Positions 18,601 through 26,991 are shown, numbered from the stretch's first letter. The stretch is DNA of 62,158 nucleotides from Coprothermobacter platensis DSM 11748 (GCF_000378005.1 NZ_KB899040.1:1355997-1418154), one strand, 5' to 3'. Notes: a model not told the origin generated them from the letters alone. Program-made: numbers and translations.

Positions 18601-19943
18601 TTACATTCAATGTGATTGCGCCTGCAACGATTACGCCTACCGTAGTAACTAACGGCATAAGCAGCACATTTGTAGTGCAGATGACATCTACTGGTCTTAA
18701 TGCCAACCAGATCAAGTTCGCAGATGCTTCGAGAACTGTTTGGCAGGTTGGAAGCGTTAATACTACGGCTACGAAGGTTGTTTCTTTAGCTTACGGAGAT
18801 AGAAACATCAGCACAAGTGGACAGACAGCAACGGTTATAGTCAATGTTCAAAAGAAGCTTGAATGCCCTAACGCTGTTGTGCGTTTGGAGTATGGCAACT
18901 TCTTATTACCTACAAGTGTTGCTGTTGGTCACCCTCAGCTTAGCTTTGTAAACACAGCTACCCTGTATGCAGGCGACACTGTACCTATGCAGGTGAAACT
19001 CGTAGATGCTTTAGGCAATCCTATTAAAGGTGCAGTCATAAAGCTTTATCAGCTTGGTTACACTAGTTTAACTGCAACGACGTCTTCTACAGGTATTGCT
19101 GATTTTGGGTATGTAACTATTAGCGTACCTGGCAACATTGTTGCTGAATTACTGTCTAGTCCTGATGGCAAGACTGTTACTGACTACAGGCTTATCGGTC
19201 AGACAGATGATACTAACTACAAGGTAACTCAGCAGGTTTACGCTGCCAGACCCAGCCAGGAGCTTAAGGTAACCGTAACCCCGACATCTGTGGTAGAAGG
19301 GCAAAAGGCTACTTTAACACTGACATTGGTTGGTGCTGATGGCAAGGCTGTTGAGACTGGCAAGAACGTCATGGTTTCCATCGGCTCTTCCACTTTCAAC
19401 GGACTTGTGGGCGCCAACGGCGTAGTAACCGTGAACGTGGATGGTACCGCACTTACTGGCACAGTAGTAACAGGTGTAGTGAAGGTTGAGGGTTACAATG
19501 CTGCAACCTTTACTTTAGCTGTTACACCAGTGGCTAAGACCGGTACTGTCATTGAGCTTGCCGTGAACAATGATATTTACACCATTAACGGCAAGACATT
19601 GTTCTGGGATGCTACACCTTATGTGAAGGGCGGCAGAACATTAGTACCTATTAGAGCTTTGGCAGAAGCGCTTGGATTCCAGGTTACCTATGACTTCAGC
19701 GATGTCAAGAACAAGACTGTGTACATTTACAAGGCCGGTCAGGACATCGAGAAGGAAAAGGATAATCCTTACATCCTGCTTGTAATTGGTCAGCCAACCG
19801 CTATGGTTAATGGCCAGCTTGTGGGATTGGACGTTGCTCCTGAGATTCTCAACAGCAGGACCATGGTCCCATTAAGATTCGTATCTGAGACCTTGGGCTA
19901 CAATGTTGAGCTTGATGGAACAATGATCCGCCTGAGCAAATAG
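15642..19943 (+). CDS. Large secreted surface protein with Ig-like repeats and stalk module (possible S-layer-type protein)
   Basis: Exported protein of 1433 aa. ATG follows GAAGGAGGG. Signal peptide MKASKKLFALLAVLTM ending near SAATG; a Big_2-type domain (about 33-115, VTAVAAGQTTVTATV); many further Ig-like stretches rich in Thr, Val, Ser and Asn; an Ig repeat of the neighbouring family (about 1206-1296); and a C-terminal stalk module (about 1304-1433) with GRTLVPIRALAEALG and SRTMVPLRFVSETLG. Size, composition, a strong terminator on each side, its own sigma-54-like promoter and a good ribosome binding site suggest an abundant envelope protein. S-layer function is inference; SLH domains are absent. 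Confidence 0.82.
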   Translation: MKASKKLFALLAVLTMALTLMPITAPVSAATGLVIDPSTATIFVGETKQLTLTLDGGSLGGSYVVSWDTASHGIATVNGNGLVTAVAAGQTTVTATVKTSGDTVIGTAQAAINVVAKPTTPGELVGNTAITAAQDISLDPIINATINFTATTASIDPSYVLGLKIEGSSALSGTTASVMLKTAQTSSSFDANGTTTIVFTAPLLNQLTPTNTLRIELMSGSYIYLPSETTVTITLFGGTAAEINAGTASVLASKAVTLNPHTFSLQRPDQIVLTPNQTATYQITPKLANIAASAFTSATLGAVANDSNVVTTISIDNNTGLTVKAGSNPGSTYVTITATVRYSGHDYTATAIIPVIVSQPADGIVLYNAAGSWVTADQLRYKVTYDVVNAYNTQNLAVQVTSSNGIVLGSAQLGQPVLIPFTTLVNSLGQTDTYLKLSVVGGTTSVTVPITFLSLDDSTFASSYVSGQPVGTVTGTINNVKYWPLSGNIPLALVAVWTAPDGSTKSALVPSATFTATLLADDNTTATFSVPSNVRFTVPAGSVYLVSKSIADAMVDGKVYGVSVAKYAYKTITITQGTLVANPNTVNAPATKEIYLYDQFGYPLAGTQVKLQYGYKDANGNVIPAITATTNADGKVSFNFPQPYAFGTYTATISTFKSGAYVDGAVALTVSYAGGFSLGDLAMTGSIGSLNMHVISTTASISKLWISVDDTSTVLETFAAYPSGNEVDYKLAPTGYTQTFVYANNGACGVSVTDSYWVGNAKDVTLTGTALRGGSFTVTAKAELADGSIVTTSKQYIVKAYRIDSITPASTTYGTATTVKIVVKDWYGSPVDNLQVKLLNGANAYTLIRGDFGTYTYTIPGAATPGTYSVEINGVNYSTLNNGVTYISNSYFTVNPALDLKVTAPATVNAMSSFNVAVADANGNPINGSWYVVDPYNELYTVADGSVVSGQFTVNTANFSSYTELPLPLGAYTLVVTDSNGQHGAEVTFNVIAPATITPTVVTNGISSTFVVQMTSTGLNANQIKFADASRTVWQVGSVNTTATKVVSLAYGDRNISTSGQTATVIVNVQKKLECPNAVVRLEYGNFLLPTSVAVGHPQLSFVNTATLYAGDTVPMQVKLVDALGNPIKGAVIKLYQLGYTSLTATTSSTGIADFGYVTISVPGNIVAELLSSPDGKTVTDYRLIGQTDDTNYKVTQQVYAARPSQELKVTVTPTSVVEGQKATLTLTLVGADGKAVETGKNVMVSIGSSTFNGLVGANGVVTVNVDGTALTGTVVTGVVKVEGYNAATFTLAVTPVAKTGTVIELAVNNDIYTINGKTLFWDATPYVKGGRTLVPIRALAEALGFQVTYDFSDVKNKTVYIYKAGQDIEKEKDNPYILLVIGQPTAMVNGQLVGLDVAPEILNSRTMVPLRFVSETLGYNVELDGTMIRLSK

Positions 19944-19974
19944 CGCTTAGCTACACTGCTCACAGGGTTTCACC

Positions 19975-20014
19975 AAGAAAAAGGGTGCTCCCAAAAGGGG
20001 GTGCCCTTTTTCTT
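19975..20014 (+). terminator. Rho-independent terminator
   Basis: AAAAAGGGTGCTCCC-aaaa-GGGGGTGCCCTTTTT forms a long stem with three G-U pairs, followed by CTTTT. It ends the surface-protein transcript. Confidence 0.88.
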
Positions 20015-20028
20015 TTAATAAGCAGTTC

Positions 20029-20034
20029 TATAAT
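20029..20034 (+). promoter_or_regulatory. Candidate -10 box for the Lin0512-family gene
   Basis: TATAAT lies about 44 nt before the start of the next gene and just after the preceding terminator. No clear -35 box is seen, since that position overlaps the terminator's T-tract. Confidence 0.35.
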
Positions 20035-20077
20035 GATGAAGTGAAAAAGCAAAAAGAAGGGGGCGTAGATTGTTATC

Positions 20078-20458
20078 ATGGCATGGCACAGACTTTTAGT
20101 GGAAATGGGCATGGGCGTGGACCAGCATGGTCAAGACCCCACGCGAGCTTGTCAGAAAGCCATAAAGGATGCGATGCACCGCGTTTGTATTCCCAGCTTG
20201 GTGGAAGCCGACATGTTCGGCAACAATGATGTCAAATTGACGGTGGACCTGGCGGTGCCCGGCGCTGCCACGGTGGATATTGAGAAACTGAGGCAGGCGC
20301 TGCCGTTGAAGATGGACGCTGAATTCATGGTGCAAGAAGGCGGCATGAAGGCGAAAGGTGTTGTCATGGAGGAGCTGGAAGACAAAAGCGATGACATGTT
20401 CATTGCCGTTGCCGCTGTGACGGTGTGGGTTTCTACCACCGGTCAGACGTCAGATTAA
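20078..20458 (+). CDS. Lin0512 family protein
   Basis: Cytoplasmic protein of about 126 aa. The N-terminal pattern LLVEMGMGVDQHGQDPTRACQKAIKDAM matches my recollection of the uncharacterised Lin0512 family. Its reaction is unknown. The AAGGGGG ribosome binding site is 14 nt from ATG 20078 but only 5 nt from an in-frame ATT at 20069, so translation could begin three codons earlier. It has its own promoter after a terminator and is followed by the guanine riboswitch, so it is monocistronic. Confidence 0.7.
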   Translation: MAWHRLLVEMGMGVDQHGQDPTRACQKAIKDAMHRVCIPSLVEADMFGNNDVKLTVDLAVPGAATVDIEKLRQALPLKMDAEFMVQEGGMKAKGVVMEELEDKSDDMFIAVAAVTVWVSTTGQTSD

Positions 20459-20517
20459 TTTTTTTGCCGTTCATGTATTAGAATATTTCCATATAAAAGG
20501 CAATAAGGTATGAGTAG

Positions 20518-20661
20518 CTCCTGTGTAATCCCCCTAATGAGGCGGGGGAGTTTCTACCTGCGGACCGTAAATCTGCAGACCACAGGGGTGGAGAAACTGC
20601 TTATTCACTCCGCATGTTCTTCACCTCCGGTGGTCCAAGCATGAACCTTGGAAAAGGAGGT
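20518..20661 (+). ncRNA. Guanine riboswitch (purine class) with SD-sequestering expression platform
   Basis: P1 is CTCCTGTG (20518-20525) with CACAGGGG (20581-20588); P2 is CCCCC with GGGGG; J2/3 is TTTCTACC; the P3 loop contains CCGTAAAT; and the ligand-specifying base in GACCACAG is C, indicating guanine rather than adenine. Downstream, ACCTCC (20623-20628) can pair with GGAGGT (20656-20661), the ribosome binding site of the permease, around an inner TCCAAG/CTTGGA hairpin. Without ligand, the 3' side of P1 (GGGGTGGAG, 20585-20593) can instead pair with CTTCACCTC (20619-20627) and free the site. The logic is translational repression by guanine. Confidence 0.88.
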
Positions 20662-20671
20662 CGATTTTATT

Positions 20672-21994
20672 TTGATTAAGTGGCTGGAAAAACACTTCGA
20701 GTTTGAATCCCGCGGTGCTCATTGGGCTGACGAGGTTATCGCTGGCTTTACCACCTTTGTCACCATGGCTTACATTCTTTTTGTGAACCCAAACATATTG
20801 GGAACGACGGGTATGCCCAAGGGCGCTGTTTTAATGGCAACTGCCATCGGAGCTGGCATCTCCACGCTGATGATGGGACTCTACGCCAAGCTGCCTTTCG
20901 CTTTGGCGCCCGGCATGGGGCTCAATGCTTATTTTGCCTACTCGGTGTGTCAGGGCATGGGCCTGCCGTGGCAGGTGGCACTGGGCGCTGTGTTCATCGA
21001 TGGCGTAATTTTCTTCTTGCTGTCAGTTACACCTGTTCGGCGTTGGATTGTGCAAGCCATCCCGCTGAGCATCAAACTGGCAGCTTCTGTGGGCATCGGT
21101 TTGTTTATTGCCTTCATCGGCATGATTAATGCCGGTTTGGTTGTAAAAAACGATTCTACGTTGGTCGCTTTGGGCAGCGTGACCAAGCCTGAAACCGTGC
21201 TGGCTTTGGTGGGTTTGATCATCATCGTGGTGCTCATGGCATTAAAAGTAAAGGGCAACATTCTGCTGGGCATTTTGATTACCACATTCATTGGCGTCTT
21301 TGTGAAGGGCAGCAGCGGTGCGCCCATTACAAACTTCACCGGCTCGCTGGTGGCGCTGCCAAACTGGGGCGAGCTTTCGCAAACCTTCGGTGCCATGGAT
21401 GTTCTGGGAGCCATAAAGTGGGGCTTTGTTTCCATCATATTCACCTTCACCTTTGTGGACATGTTTGACACGCTGGGTACCATAGCTGGTTTGGCGGCAA
21501 AACTGAACATATTAAAACCTGACGGCAGTTTTGATGGAGCTGACAGGGCGCTTGTTACTGACGCTGTGGGCACCATGGTGGGTGCCGTGGCTGGCACGTC
21601 CACGGTGACCACTTACGTGGAGTCGGCAGCGGGCATCGCTGAAGGTGGCAAAACGGGTGCCACATCTGTGGTAACAGGCATTTTGTTTTTGCTTTCTTTG
21701 TTTCTTTGGCCTTTGGCTGAGGTGGTGCCTTCGGCTGCCACAGCACCTGCCCTCATTGTGGTAGGCTTCCTCATGATGGAACCTATTTTGAAGATTGATT
21801 TTTCCAAAATTACCGAAGCAGTACCAGCTTTCATAACCATGATTGCCATGCCGTTCACCTATTCCATCGCTAACGGGCTCATTTTTGGCATTCTCAGTTA
21901 TGTTATTATGAAGCTTTTTACAGGTAAAGCAAAAGAAATTCACCCCGTTTTGGGTGTGCTTGCTGTGGTGTTCATTGTGTATTTGATTCATTAG
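20672..21994 (+). CDS. Guanine/hypoxanthine permease (NCS2, AzgA/PbuG type)
   Basis: Membrane purine:proton symporter of 440 aa with about 12 hydrophobic segments. Family motifs: AGFTTFVTMAYILFVNP near the N-terminus, APGMGLNAYFAY, FVDMFDTLGTIAGLA and the substrate-site region GTSTVTTYVESAAGIAEGG. TTG 20672 is chosen because GGAGG lies 11 nt before it; the frame opens at TTG 20648, but that is upstream of the ribosome binding site. The guanine riboswitch directly upstream agrees with purine uptake and should shut synthesis down when guanine is plentiful. A hairpin follows. Confidence 0.92.
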   Translation: MIKWLEKHFEFESRGAHWADEVIAGFTTFVTMAYILFVNPNILGTTGMPKGAVLMATAIGAGISTLMMGLYAKLPFALAPGMGLNAYFAYSVCQGMGLPWQVALGAVFIDGVIFFLLSVTPVRRWIVQAIPLSIKLAASVGIGLFIAFIGMINAGLVVKNDSTLVALGSVTKPETVLALVGLIIIVVLMALKVKGNILLGILITTFIGVFVKGSSGAPITNFTGSLVALPNWGELSQTFGAMDVLGAIKWGFVSIIFTFTFVDMFDTLGTIAGLAAKLNILKPDGSFDGADRALVTDAVGTMVGAVAGTSTVTTYVESAAGIAEGGKTGATSVVTGILFLLSLFLWPLAEVVPSAATAPALIVVGFLMMEPILKIDFSKITEAVPAFITMIAMPFTYSIANGLIFGILSYVIMKLFTGKAKEIHPVLGVLAVVFIVYLIH

Positions 21995-22054
21995 ATGCAA
22001 GCTCAAAGAGAAGGAAACATCTTTTGCATAGAACGGTACATAGGTTGTTTTGCT

Positions 22055-22083
22055 GCTAAGTGCGGCTTCACGCCGCACTTAGC
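22055..22083 (+). terminator. Perfect 12-bp hairpin after the permease gene
   Basis: GCTAAGTGCGGC-ttcac-GCCGCACTTAGC is a perfect stem but is followed by TCCTCCCCCC rather than a T-tract. It may be a 3' end stabiliser or a terminator of unusual form. Confidence 0.5.
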
Positions 22084-22160
22084 TCCTCCCCCCATCAGTT
22101 TGTGTGTTCGTTTCAAGCGGGAGCATAGAAAGAATGGTAAAGCGTCTGTTAAATGCTTTG

Positions 22161-22169
22161 TGATATACT
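22161..22169 (+). promoter_or_regulatory. Extended -10 promoter
   Basis: TGATATACT (TG-n-TATACT) lies 34 nt upstream of the next start codon, with a GAAGGAGG ribosome binding site between. No good -35 box is seen. Confidence 0.4.
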
Positions 22170-22202
22170 AAGTGTAATCAGTTTCGAAGGAGGTCTTTTG
22201 CA

Positions 22203-22421
22203 ATGCAGCATTCTTTTGTGGTAGAATTTTTCCCTTACTCCGAAGAGAAAGGCAGTTCGGTTGAAGAAGCATTGAAGTTGCCGTACGTGGTTGAGGCAAA
22301 AGAGGGCAAGCTTATCATGGTTACGGTGGAAGCTGACTCGTATGAAGAGGGCAGGCAGAGGGCTGAAGAAGTAGGTAAAAAAGTGTTTGGCGAAGGCAAC
22401 ATCAGAGTTCGCCGAGCATAG
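22203..22421 (+). CDS. Small protein, PurS-like
   Basis: Protein of 72 aa with a strong GAAGGAGG site before ATG. The layout, a first strand FVVEFFPY, a helix VEEALKLPYVV, a strand KLIMVTVEA, a helix EEGRQRAEEVGKKVF and a last strand NIRVRRA, resembles PurS, the small subunit of phosphoribosylformylglycinamidine synthase. No purL or purQ is near, so the assignment rests on length and pattern only; it could be another ferredoxin-fold protein. It lies between a purine permease and a membrane protein. Confidence 0.5.
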   Translation: MQHSFVVEFFPYSEEKGSSVEEALKLPYVVEAKEGKLIMVTVEADSYEEGRQRAEEVGKKVFGEGNIRVRRA

Positions 22422-22485
22422 TAGAATAAAAGCATTGTTTTTTTGGAAGAACAGAAAAACGCGCTGTTGTGTGGTTTTATAAGCA

Positions 22486-23592
22486 GTGGATTTCTACAAT
22501 TTAAAAAAGAAACTGTCTGAATTCTCTAACAGAGCGCCCGGTTCTGAAAGGGTGGAAAAGCTTTTCGATCAGCTTAAAAAGGCTTTTCCTGCCTATGAAT
22601 CGGAAACGATAGGTTTTAGAAGCCCATCCAATAAGGGGTGGCCGTTTGGCTCCTTACTGCTTTTTACGGTGGCAGGCTTGACTCTCATGGAGCGAAGTCC
22701 ACTCCTTTCTGTGGTGTTGGTTGTAATTTCTGCAATCCTGCTGCTGTGGGAAGAAAACGGTTATGTAATTTGGTCAACGTTGTTTAGCTTTACTCGGTGC
22801 CACGATTTAGTGCTCAAAAAAGGCGGTGAAACGCCGCACATGGTCTTTGTGGTCAATGTGGACAGCCGCACTGAAGGTCTGTGGGACCGCTTTGACCCTG
22901 AAGGTGTGGGCAGAACGTCTTGGCTCAATCTTTCTTTACTGCTGGCATCTTTTATTACAGTCCTCAGTTATTATTTTCCAGTAAGGTTCTGGGTTTATGT
23001 GGCTGTGGTTTTGGATGTGGTTCTGCTCTTGCAGTTTTTTGATTTCATCTATCAGGGGCTTCTGCACCACTATTACCCTGGTGCTTTGGATAACGGTTCA
23101 GGCATTTTGGTTTTACAGAGCATCAGTGATCTGGTAAATGTTCCGCACTGGATTGTGTTTGTAGATGGCGGCAATGCAGGCGGCGCAGGCATTGTAGCCT
23201 TTAAGAAGCACTATAAACTGCCCAAGAATGTGCTCTATGTGGCGTTGGAAAAGCCGGGTTTGGGCAAAGTTGGTGTGGCTCAGCGTCACGGCTTGTGGTC
23301 TGCTGTGAGTCTGCCCAAAGAAGTGAAAGCATTCTTGAGCAAAGAGGCGAACATCACAGAGTTTGTCGATTACAGCTACAGGCGAAGCTTAGCAGCTTAT
23401 CTGAATTTCCGCGGCTGCGCTGCATTTTCTGTGGTTGGGCAGCCTACCAGTAAAGAAGAAAGTAAGCTCCTTCTTATTGACACGGTAGATTGTATAAAGG
23501 ATGAAAACATACAAGAAGCTGGATCCATTCTTTTGAGGCTGGTGAACATGTTTGAGCGACCAAGCGAACAAGAACAGCCTAAATCTGAATAG
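22486..23592 (+). CDS. Membrane protein with degenerate M28 peptidase-like domain
   Basis: Protein of 368 aa with hydrophobic pairs at about 52-92 and 144-185. Two stretches recall M28 zinc aminopeptidases: PGALDNGSG keeps the bridging aspartate (D202). The usual H-x-D is N124-V-D126, and the catalytic Glu-Glu with GLxGS is replaced by DGGNAGGAG (227-235). Zinc ligation therefore looks lost, making it a probable non-catalytic homologue. The GTG start has no good ribosome binding site. The last 41 nt overlap the Wzy-like gene, so the two are probably translated together, hinting at a role in the envelope or polysaccharide. The family assignment is moderate. Confidence 0.6.
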   Translation: MDFYNLKKKLSEFSNRAPGSERVEKLFDQLKKAFPAYESETIGFRSPSNKGWPFGSLLLFTVAGLTLMERSPLLSVVLVVISAILLLWEENGYVIWSTLFSFTRCHDLVLKKGGETPHMVFVVNVDSRTEGLWDRFDPEGVGRTSWLNLSLLLASFITVLSYYFPVRFWVYVAVVLDVVLLLQFFDFIYQGLLHHYYPGALDNGSGILVLQSISDLVNVPHWIVFVDGGNAGGAGIVAFKKHYKLPKNVLYVALEKPGLGKVGVAQRHGLWSAVSLPKEVKAFLSKEANITEFVDYSYRRSLAAYLNFRGCAAFSVVGQPTSKEESKLLLIDTVDCIKDENIQEAGSILLRLVNMFERPSEQEQPKSE

Positions 23593-24787
23593 AAGACAAC
23601 TTTTAGAAGAGTTTACTCTTCTTACCTTTGCTTTTTATCCCTGGTATGGGCGTTTAGCTGATGCCATAACGCCGAGCAAATCCTATTGGTTTGACCTTCT
23701 TTATTTCGCTTGTGTGTACGCAGTTATCGATTACAAGCACATAAAATGGGAAAAAGTGATGCGCTTTGCCCCATTTTTGCTTGTGTTTTTTTGGAGTGCA
23801 GCCATAAATGGCGTGCCGCTGCTCATTTTCAAAGAGTCTTTGAGACGTGTAGTTTTCCCCTTCGGTGTCATGCTTTTTGCTTCCGCCGTAGATTGGGATT
23901 ACAAGAAACTTCGCCGTTTTCTTATCTACATTACCATAAGCGGTTTGCTCATGGGCGGAGTGGCTGGATATCAATTTCTTACCAAACAAGCGCCGCAATC
24001 AGAATGGCTTGACACACAACTGGATACGGATACGACCATAATCAGGGTGTGGTCCATCTTTTCCATACCCACTTACTACAGTATTTTCGTGGACATATCC
24101 ATATTGATTGCCTTGGGGCTTTTACTCACTGCTTTTAACTGGTTAGGGCGTGTTATTTGGGGTTTGAGTTTTGTGGGCTTTTTGGCCGCTCAACTGCTGA
24201 CCTATGCGCGCGGCGGTTTATTGGCTTCCGCTTTTGGGCTGTTTGTTTCCATTGCCACTGAAAACTTGGCGTTAGCTGCCGTGGTTGCTGTGGGTGGCAT
24301 ATTGGCAGTGCTGTTCATACCGCAAATAAGAGACCGTTTGCTCAGCGCTTTTAGCTGGGCTTACATAGCAGAAAGCTCACAACCCGGCGGAAGGATTTAT
24401 GAGTGGAGTAGGGCTCTGGAAAACGTGGGCGTCATTGGTGGCTTCAAGGGATTGAAACAGCTTCTTTTTGGTACGGGGCCCGGCAGTTTTGGGACGCAGG
24501 CATCGATCAATTTAGGGCTTCACGGTGCACTGCGCATAGATAGTGCTTATTTTGCCGTGATAGCAGAATACGGCCTTTTGGGAGCTGTAAGTTATGTGTT
24601 CTACGTAGTAAGCACCCTCTTGGAAGGGTTGAAAACGGTGCTCTCAAAACATGATAAAGCGGAGAGGTTACTGCTGGCGTGCGTGCTTGGCGCTATTTCC
24701 GCATGGGCATTCCACGGTCTCACTGATAATGTTTTTGACTACTTCTACATACTGCCGTGGGTGTTTTCTTTAAGCATGGTGCTTTAA
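23552..24787 (+). CDS. O-antigen polymerase/ligase-like membrane protein (Wzy/Wzy_C)
   Basis: Polytopic membrane protein of about 411 aa with ten or more hydrophobic segments. The diagnostic part is a central RGGLLAS motif followed by GTGPGSFG and DSAYFAVIAEYGLLG, the pattern of Wzy_C-family polymerases and ligases. The position that is His in WaaL ligases reads Asp here, favouring a Wzy-type polymerase. The TTG at 23552 overlaps the upstream gene and lacks a strong ribosome binding site, so the start is uncertain. It probably polymerises a surface polysaccharide, although no glycosyltransferases lie alongside. Confidence 0.72.
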   Translation: MSDQANKNSLNLNRRQLLEEFTLLTFAFYPWYGRLADAITPSKSYWFDLLYFACVYAVIDYKHIKWEKVMRFAPFLLVFFWSAAINGVPLLIFKESLRRVVFPFGVMLFASAVDWDYKKLRRFLIYITISGLLMGGVAGYQFLTKQAPQSEWLDTQLDTDTTIIRVWSIFSIPTYYSIFVDISILIALGLLLTAFNWLGRVIWGLSFVGFLAAQLLTYARGGLLASAFGLFVSIATENLALAAVVAVGGILAVLFIPQIRDRLLSAFSWAYIAESSQPGGRIYEWSRALENVGVIGGFKGLKQLLFGTGPGSFGTQASINLGLHGALRIDSAYFAVIAEYGLLGAVSYVFYVVSTLLEGLKTVLSKHDKAERLLLACVLGAISAWAFHGLTDNVFDYFYILPWVFSLSMVL

Positions 24788-24834
24788 AATATTATTGTTG
24801 AGCTTATGCATCTTTCTATAGGGAGGGATAGGAC

Positions 24835-26919
24835 GTGGGCAAACAATCGTTAAGAATAAAGATGATCGCCGTTATGGTCTTGCTGGTACTCATTTCTGTT
24901 GTTGGCTTGGGTGCCATTGAAGCTTACCGTATTAGTGGCGATATGCAAAATTTGGTGAGTCAGCAGCTAAAAACACAAACTGACTCAGATTCCAGAGCCA
25001 CATGGGATTATTTGCAATCTTACGGCAATTTAGCCGCTTATCTGTCTAATACTAATCAGGTTGTTACCGTTCTTTCTACGGGTGACCTGATGGTGCAATC
25101 AGACATGAGGCAGCTTTTTGAAGCCATTAGTAAGCAGTATCCTGACATTGATATGATTTATGCCGCTTCTGCAAGTGGTTTAATGATCACGCAACCCATA
25201 CAATCGCTGCCCAGCGATTATGACCCTACAACTACTGCGTGGTACAAGCAGGCTATGGCAAACCCCACAGACTTTGTTGTTAGTGAGCCTTATCAAGATG
25301 CGGCTAACAACAGGACTGTAATAACGGTGGCAAAAGCTGTTTATGGCATGGGTGATTACGTGGGGGTTGTAGGTATTGACATTTCTACGCAGAAAATAAC
25401 AGGCCAGATGCTGGCTTATACAAATAACATGTCCAAGTATTTAATAAGCAGAGACGGAAAGGTATTACTGTCCGGCAACGGTGCGTTTGTGTCGGCGGGA
25501 ACAGACTTTTCTAAAGAGAGCTTCTGGAAGGATATGAAGTCGGCTGCCGTAAAAGGCAACATGGTCAGGTACACACTCAAGGGCGCAAAACGCATAGGTT
25601 TTGTTAAACAGCTAAGCAGTGGCTGGTACTTCTTGGAAGCCGTACCCGCTTCGGTTATCAGTCAACCGGTTAGCAAAGTTATAAGCACAACCATTTTGGT
25701 CGGCGTGATTATTTTAGTGCTTACGGTCATTCTTGGCCTGTTTGCCGTTCAAAATGTTTTCTTAAAGCCTTTAGATGCCCTCAGAAAAGCTATTGCTGTA
25801 ATCTCTGATGGAGATATTACCGTAAGGGCGCCTGTGAAGAGTAAGGATGAATTGGGGCAGATGGGTGAAGGCATAAACCACATGGTAGAGAACTTAAACA
25901 ATTTGATCAGTGCTGCTGCTCAAACAGTTGACCATGTCACCAATTCTGCTTCTACCTTGGCAGCTACATCACAAGAGACCAGCGCCTCTGTGGAAGAACT
26001 TACTGCTCAAAGCAATGAAATTGCCACCAATGCTGAAACGGCTTACCATGCCATAGAAGACTTCGCAGGCGGCGTTGACCAAGTATCCAGTACGGCACAA
26101 GGTATTGCCACTGATGCTCAGATGTTGGCTACCGAAGCAAACAATGTGAAAGCAAATGCTCAAGAAGGCGCTCAAAGTCTTGAAGAGGTAGCAAAAGTGG
26201 TTGAAATCGCTAATACTAACACGGATAAAACAAACGACATCTTAAATCATTTAGCTACGGATGCAAGCAGCATAAGTAACATTGTGGAAACCATAGAGCA
26301 GATTGCAGAGCAAACGAACTTGCTGGCTTTAAATGCAGCCATAGAAGCAGCCAGAGCGGGTGAAGCCGGTAGAGGTTTTGCCGTGGTGGCTGACGAAATT
26401 AGGAAACTGGCAGAAAAGAGCCAACAAGCTACGCAGAACATAGCGGATATATTGGGTGGAATTGAAAATAGAACATCACAGGCCAGCGGTTCTATGAAAG
26501 AGACCATGAGTGTGGTGCGCAACGCCTACGACAGGACCATGGAAGTGCAGAAGAAATTTGGTGCTATCTTGGATAGCGTAGGCAAGATTGTTGGTACTGC
26601 GGAAGGGTTTGCTGCCAGTGCTGAAGAACTTAGCGCTTCCAGTGAAGAGCTGAATGCGGCTGTGGATAGTGCAGTGCAGCCCGTACAAAACATTGCAGAA
26701 CAGGTAAGACAATTCAGCGATGCTTTGAAACAGCAGTCTCAAGGTGTGTACCAAATTGCTGAAGAAACTTCATCTTTGGAGCAGTTAGCTGAGCAGCTCA
26801 AAGAGCAGGTAGAGAAATTCAAGATAACAGGTGAAAATCAAATTGCTATCGAAAGAGATTCTTTAGAGCAGTTAGCTGAACAGGTAAAAGAACAAGTAGA
26901 CAAATTTAAAACACAATAG
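24835..26919 (+). CDS. Methyl-accepting chemotaxis protein (dCache-HAMP-MA)
   Basis: Transmembrane chemoreceptor of 694 aa. GTG follows AGGGAGGG. TM1 at about 9-31; extracellular dCache-type sensor at about 35-275 ([29 protein letters not shown]); TM2 at about 282-305; HAMP next ([20 protein letters not shown]); and a signalling domain whose conserved tip is at about 490-526 ([20 protein letters not shown]). The tail carries a near-exact duplication of 17 codons (26773-26823 and 26860-26910, [15 protein letters not shown]). The ligand is unknown. It would signal through CheA/CheW; a CheW-like gene is at 40893 but no cheA lies in the window. A terminator follows. Confidence 0.92.
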   Translation: MGKQSLRIKMIAVMVLLVLISVVGLGAIEAYRISGDMQNLVSQQLKTQTDSDSRATWDYLQSYGNLAAYLSNTNQVVTVLSTGDLMVQSDMRQLFEAISKQYPDIDMIYAASASGLMITQPIQSLPSDYDPTTTAWYKQAMANPTDFVVSEPYQDAANNRTVITVAKAVYGMGDYVGVVGIDISTQKITGQMLAYTNNMSKYLISRDGKVLLSGNGAFVSAGTDFSKESFWKDMKSAAVKGNMVRYTLKGAKRIGFVKQLSSGWYFLEAVPASVISQPVSKVISTTILVGVIILVLTVILGLFAVQNVFLKPLDALRKAIAVISDGDITVRAPVKSKDELGQMGEGINHMVENLNNLISAAAQTVDHVTNSASTLAATSQETSASVEELTAQSNEIATNAETAYHAIEDFAGGVDQVSSTAQGIATDAQMLATEANNVKANAQEGAQSLEEVAKVVEIANTNTDKTNDILNHLATDASSISNIVETIEQIAEQTNLLALNAAIEAARAGEAGRGFAVVADEIRKLAEKSQQATQNIADILGGIENRTSQASGSMKETMSVVRNAYDRTMEVQKKFGAILDSVGKIVGTAEGFAASAEELSASSEELNAAVDSAVQPVQNIAEQVRQFSDALKQQSQGVYQIAEETSSLEQLAEQLKEQVEKFKITGENQIAIERDSLEQLAEQVKEQVDKFKTQ

Positions 26920-26935
26920 AGTGTAAAAGCAGCCC

Positions 26936-26969
26936 AAAGAGGAGGCGTCCTTTTAGACGCCTCCTCTTT
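26936..26969 (+). terminator. Rho-independent terminator
   Basis: AAAGAGGAGGCGTC-cttttа-type loop-GACGCCTCCTCTTT is a perfect 14-bp stem with a 6-nt loop, 16 nt after the chemoreceptor stop. Confidence 0.88.
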
Positions 26970-26975
26970 ACGTAT

Positions 26976-26991
26976 TAGCGCTCAAGCGCTA
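26976..26991. promoter_or_regulatory. Palindromic operator candidate
   Basis: TAGCGCT-CA-AGCGCTA is a perfect 7-bp inverted repeat between a terminator and the ABC-2 exporter operon. It abuts ATGACA, a possible -35 box. The arms are too short and T-poor for a terminator, so a repressor site is more likely. Confidence 0.4.

Noticed and set aside
20950-21612. 220-codon frame on the minus strand
   Set aside because: Antisense to the purine permease; repetitive Met/Ala/Pro/Thr composition is a shadow of the real reading frame.
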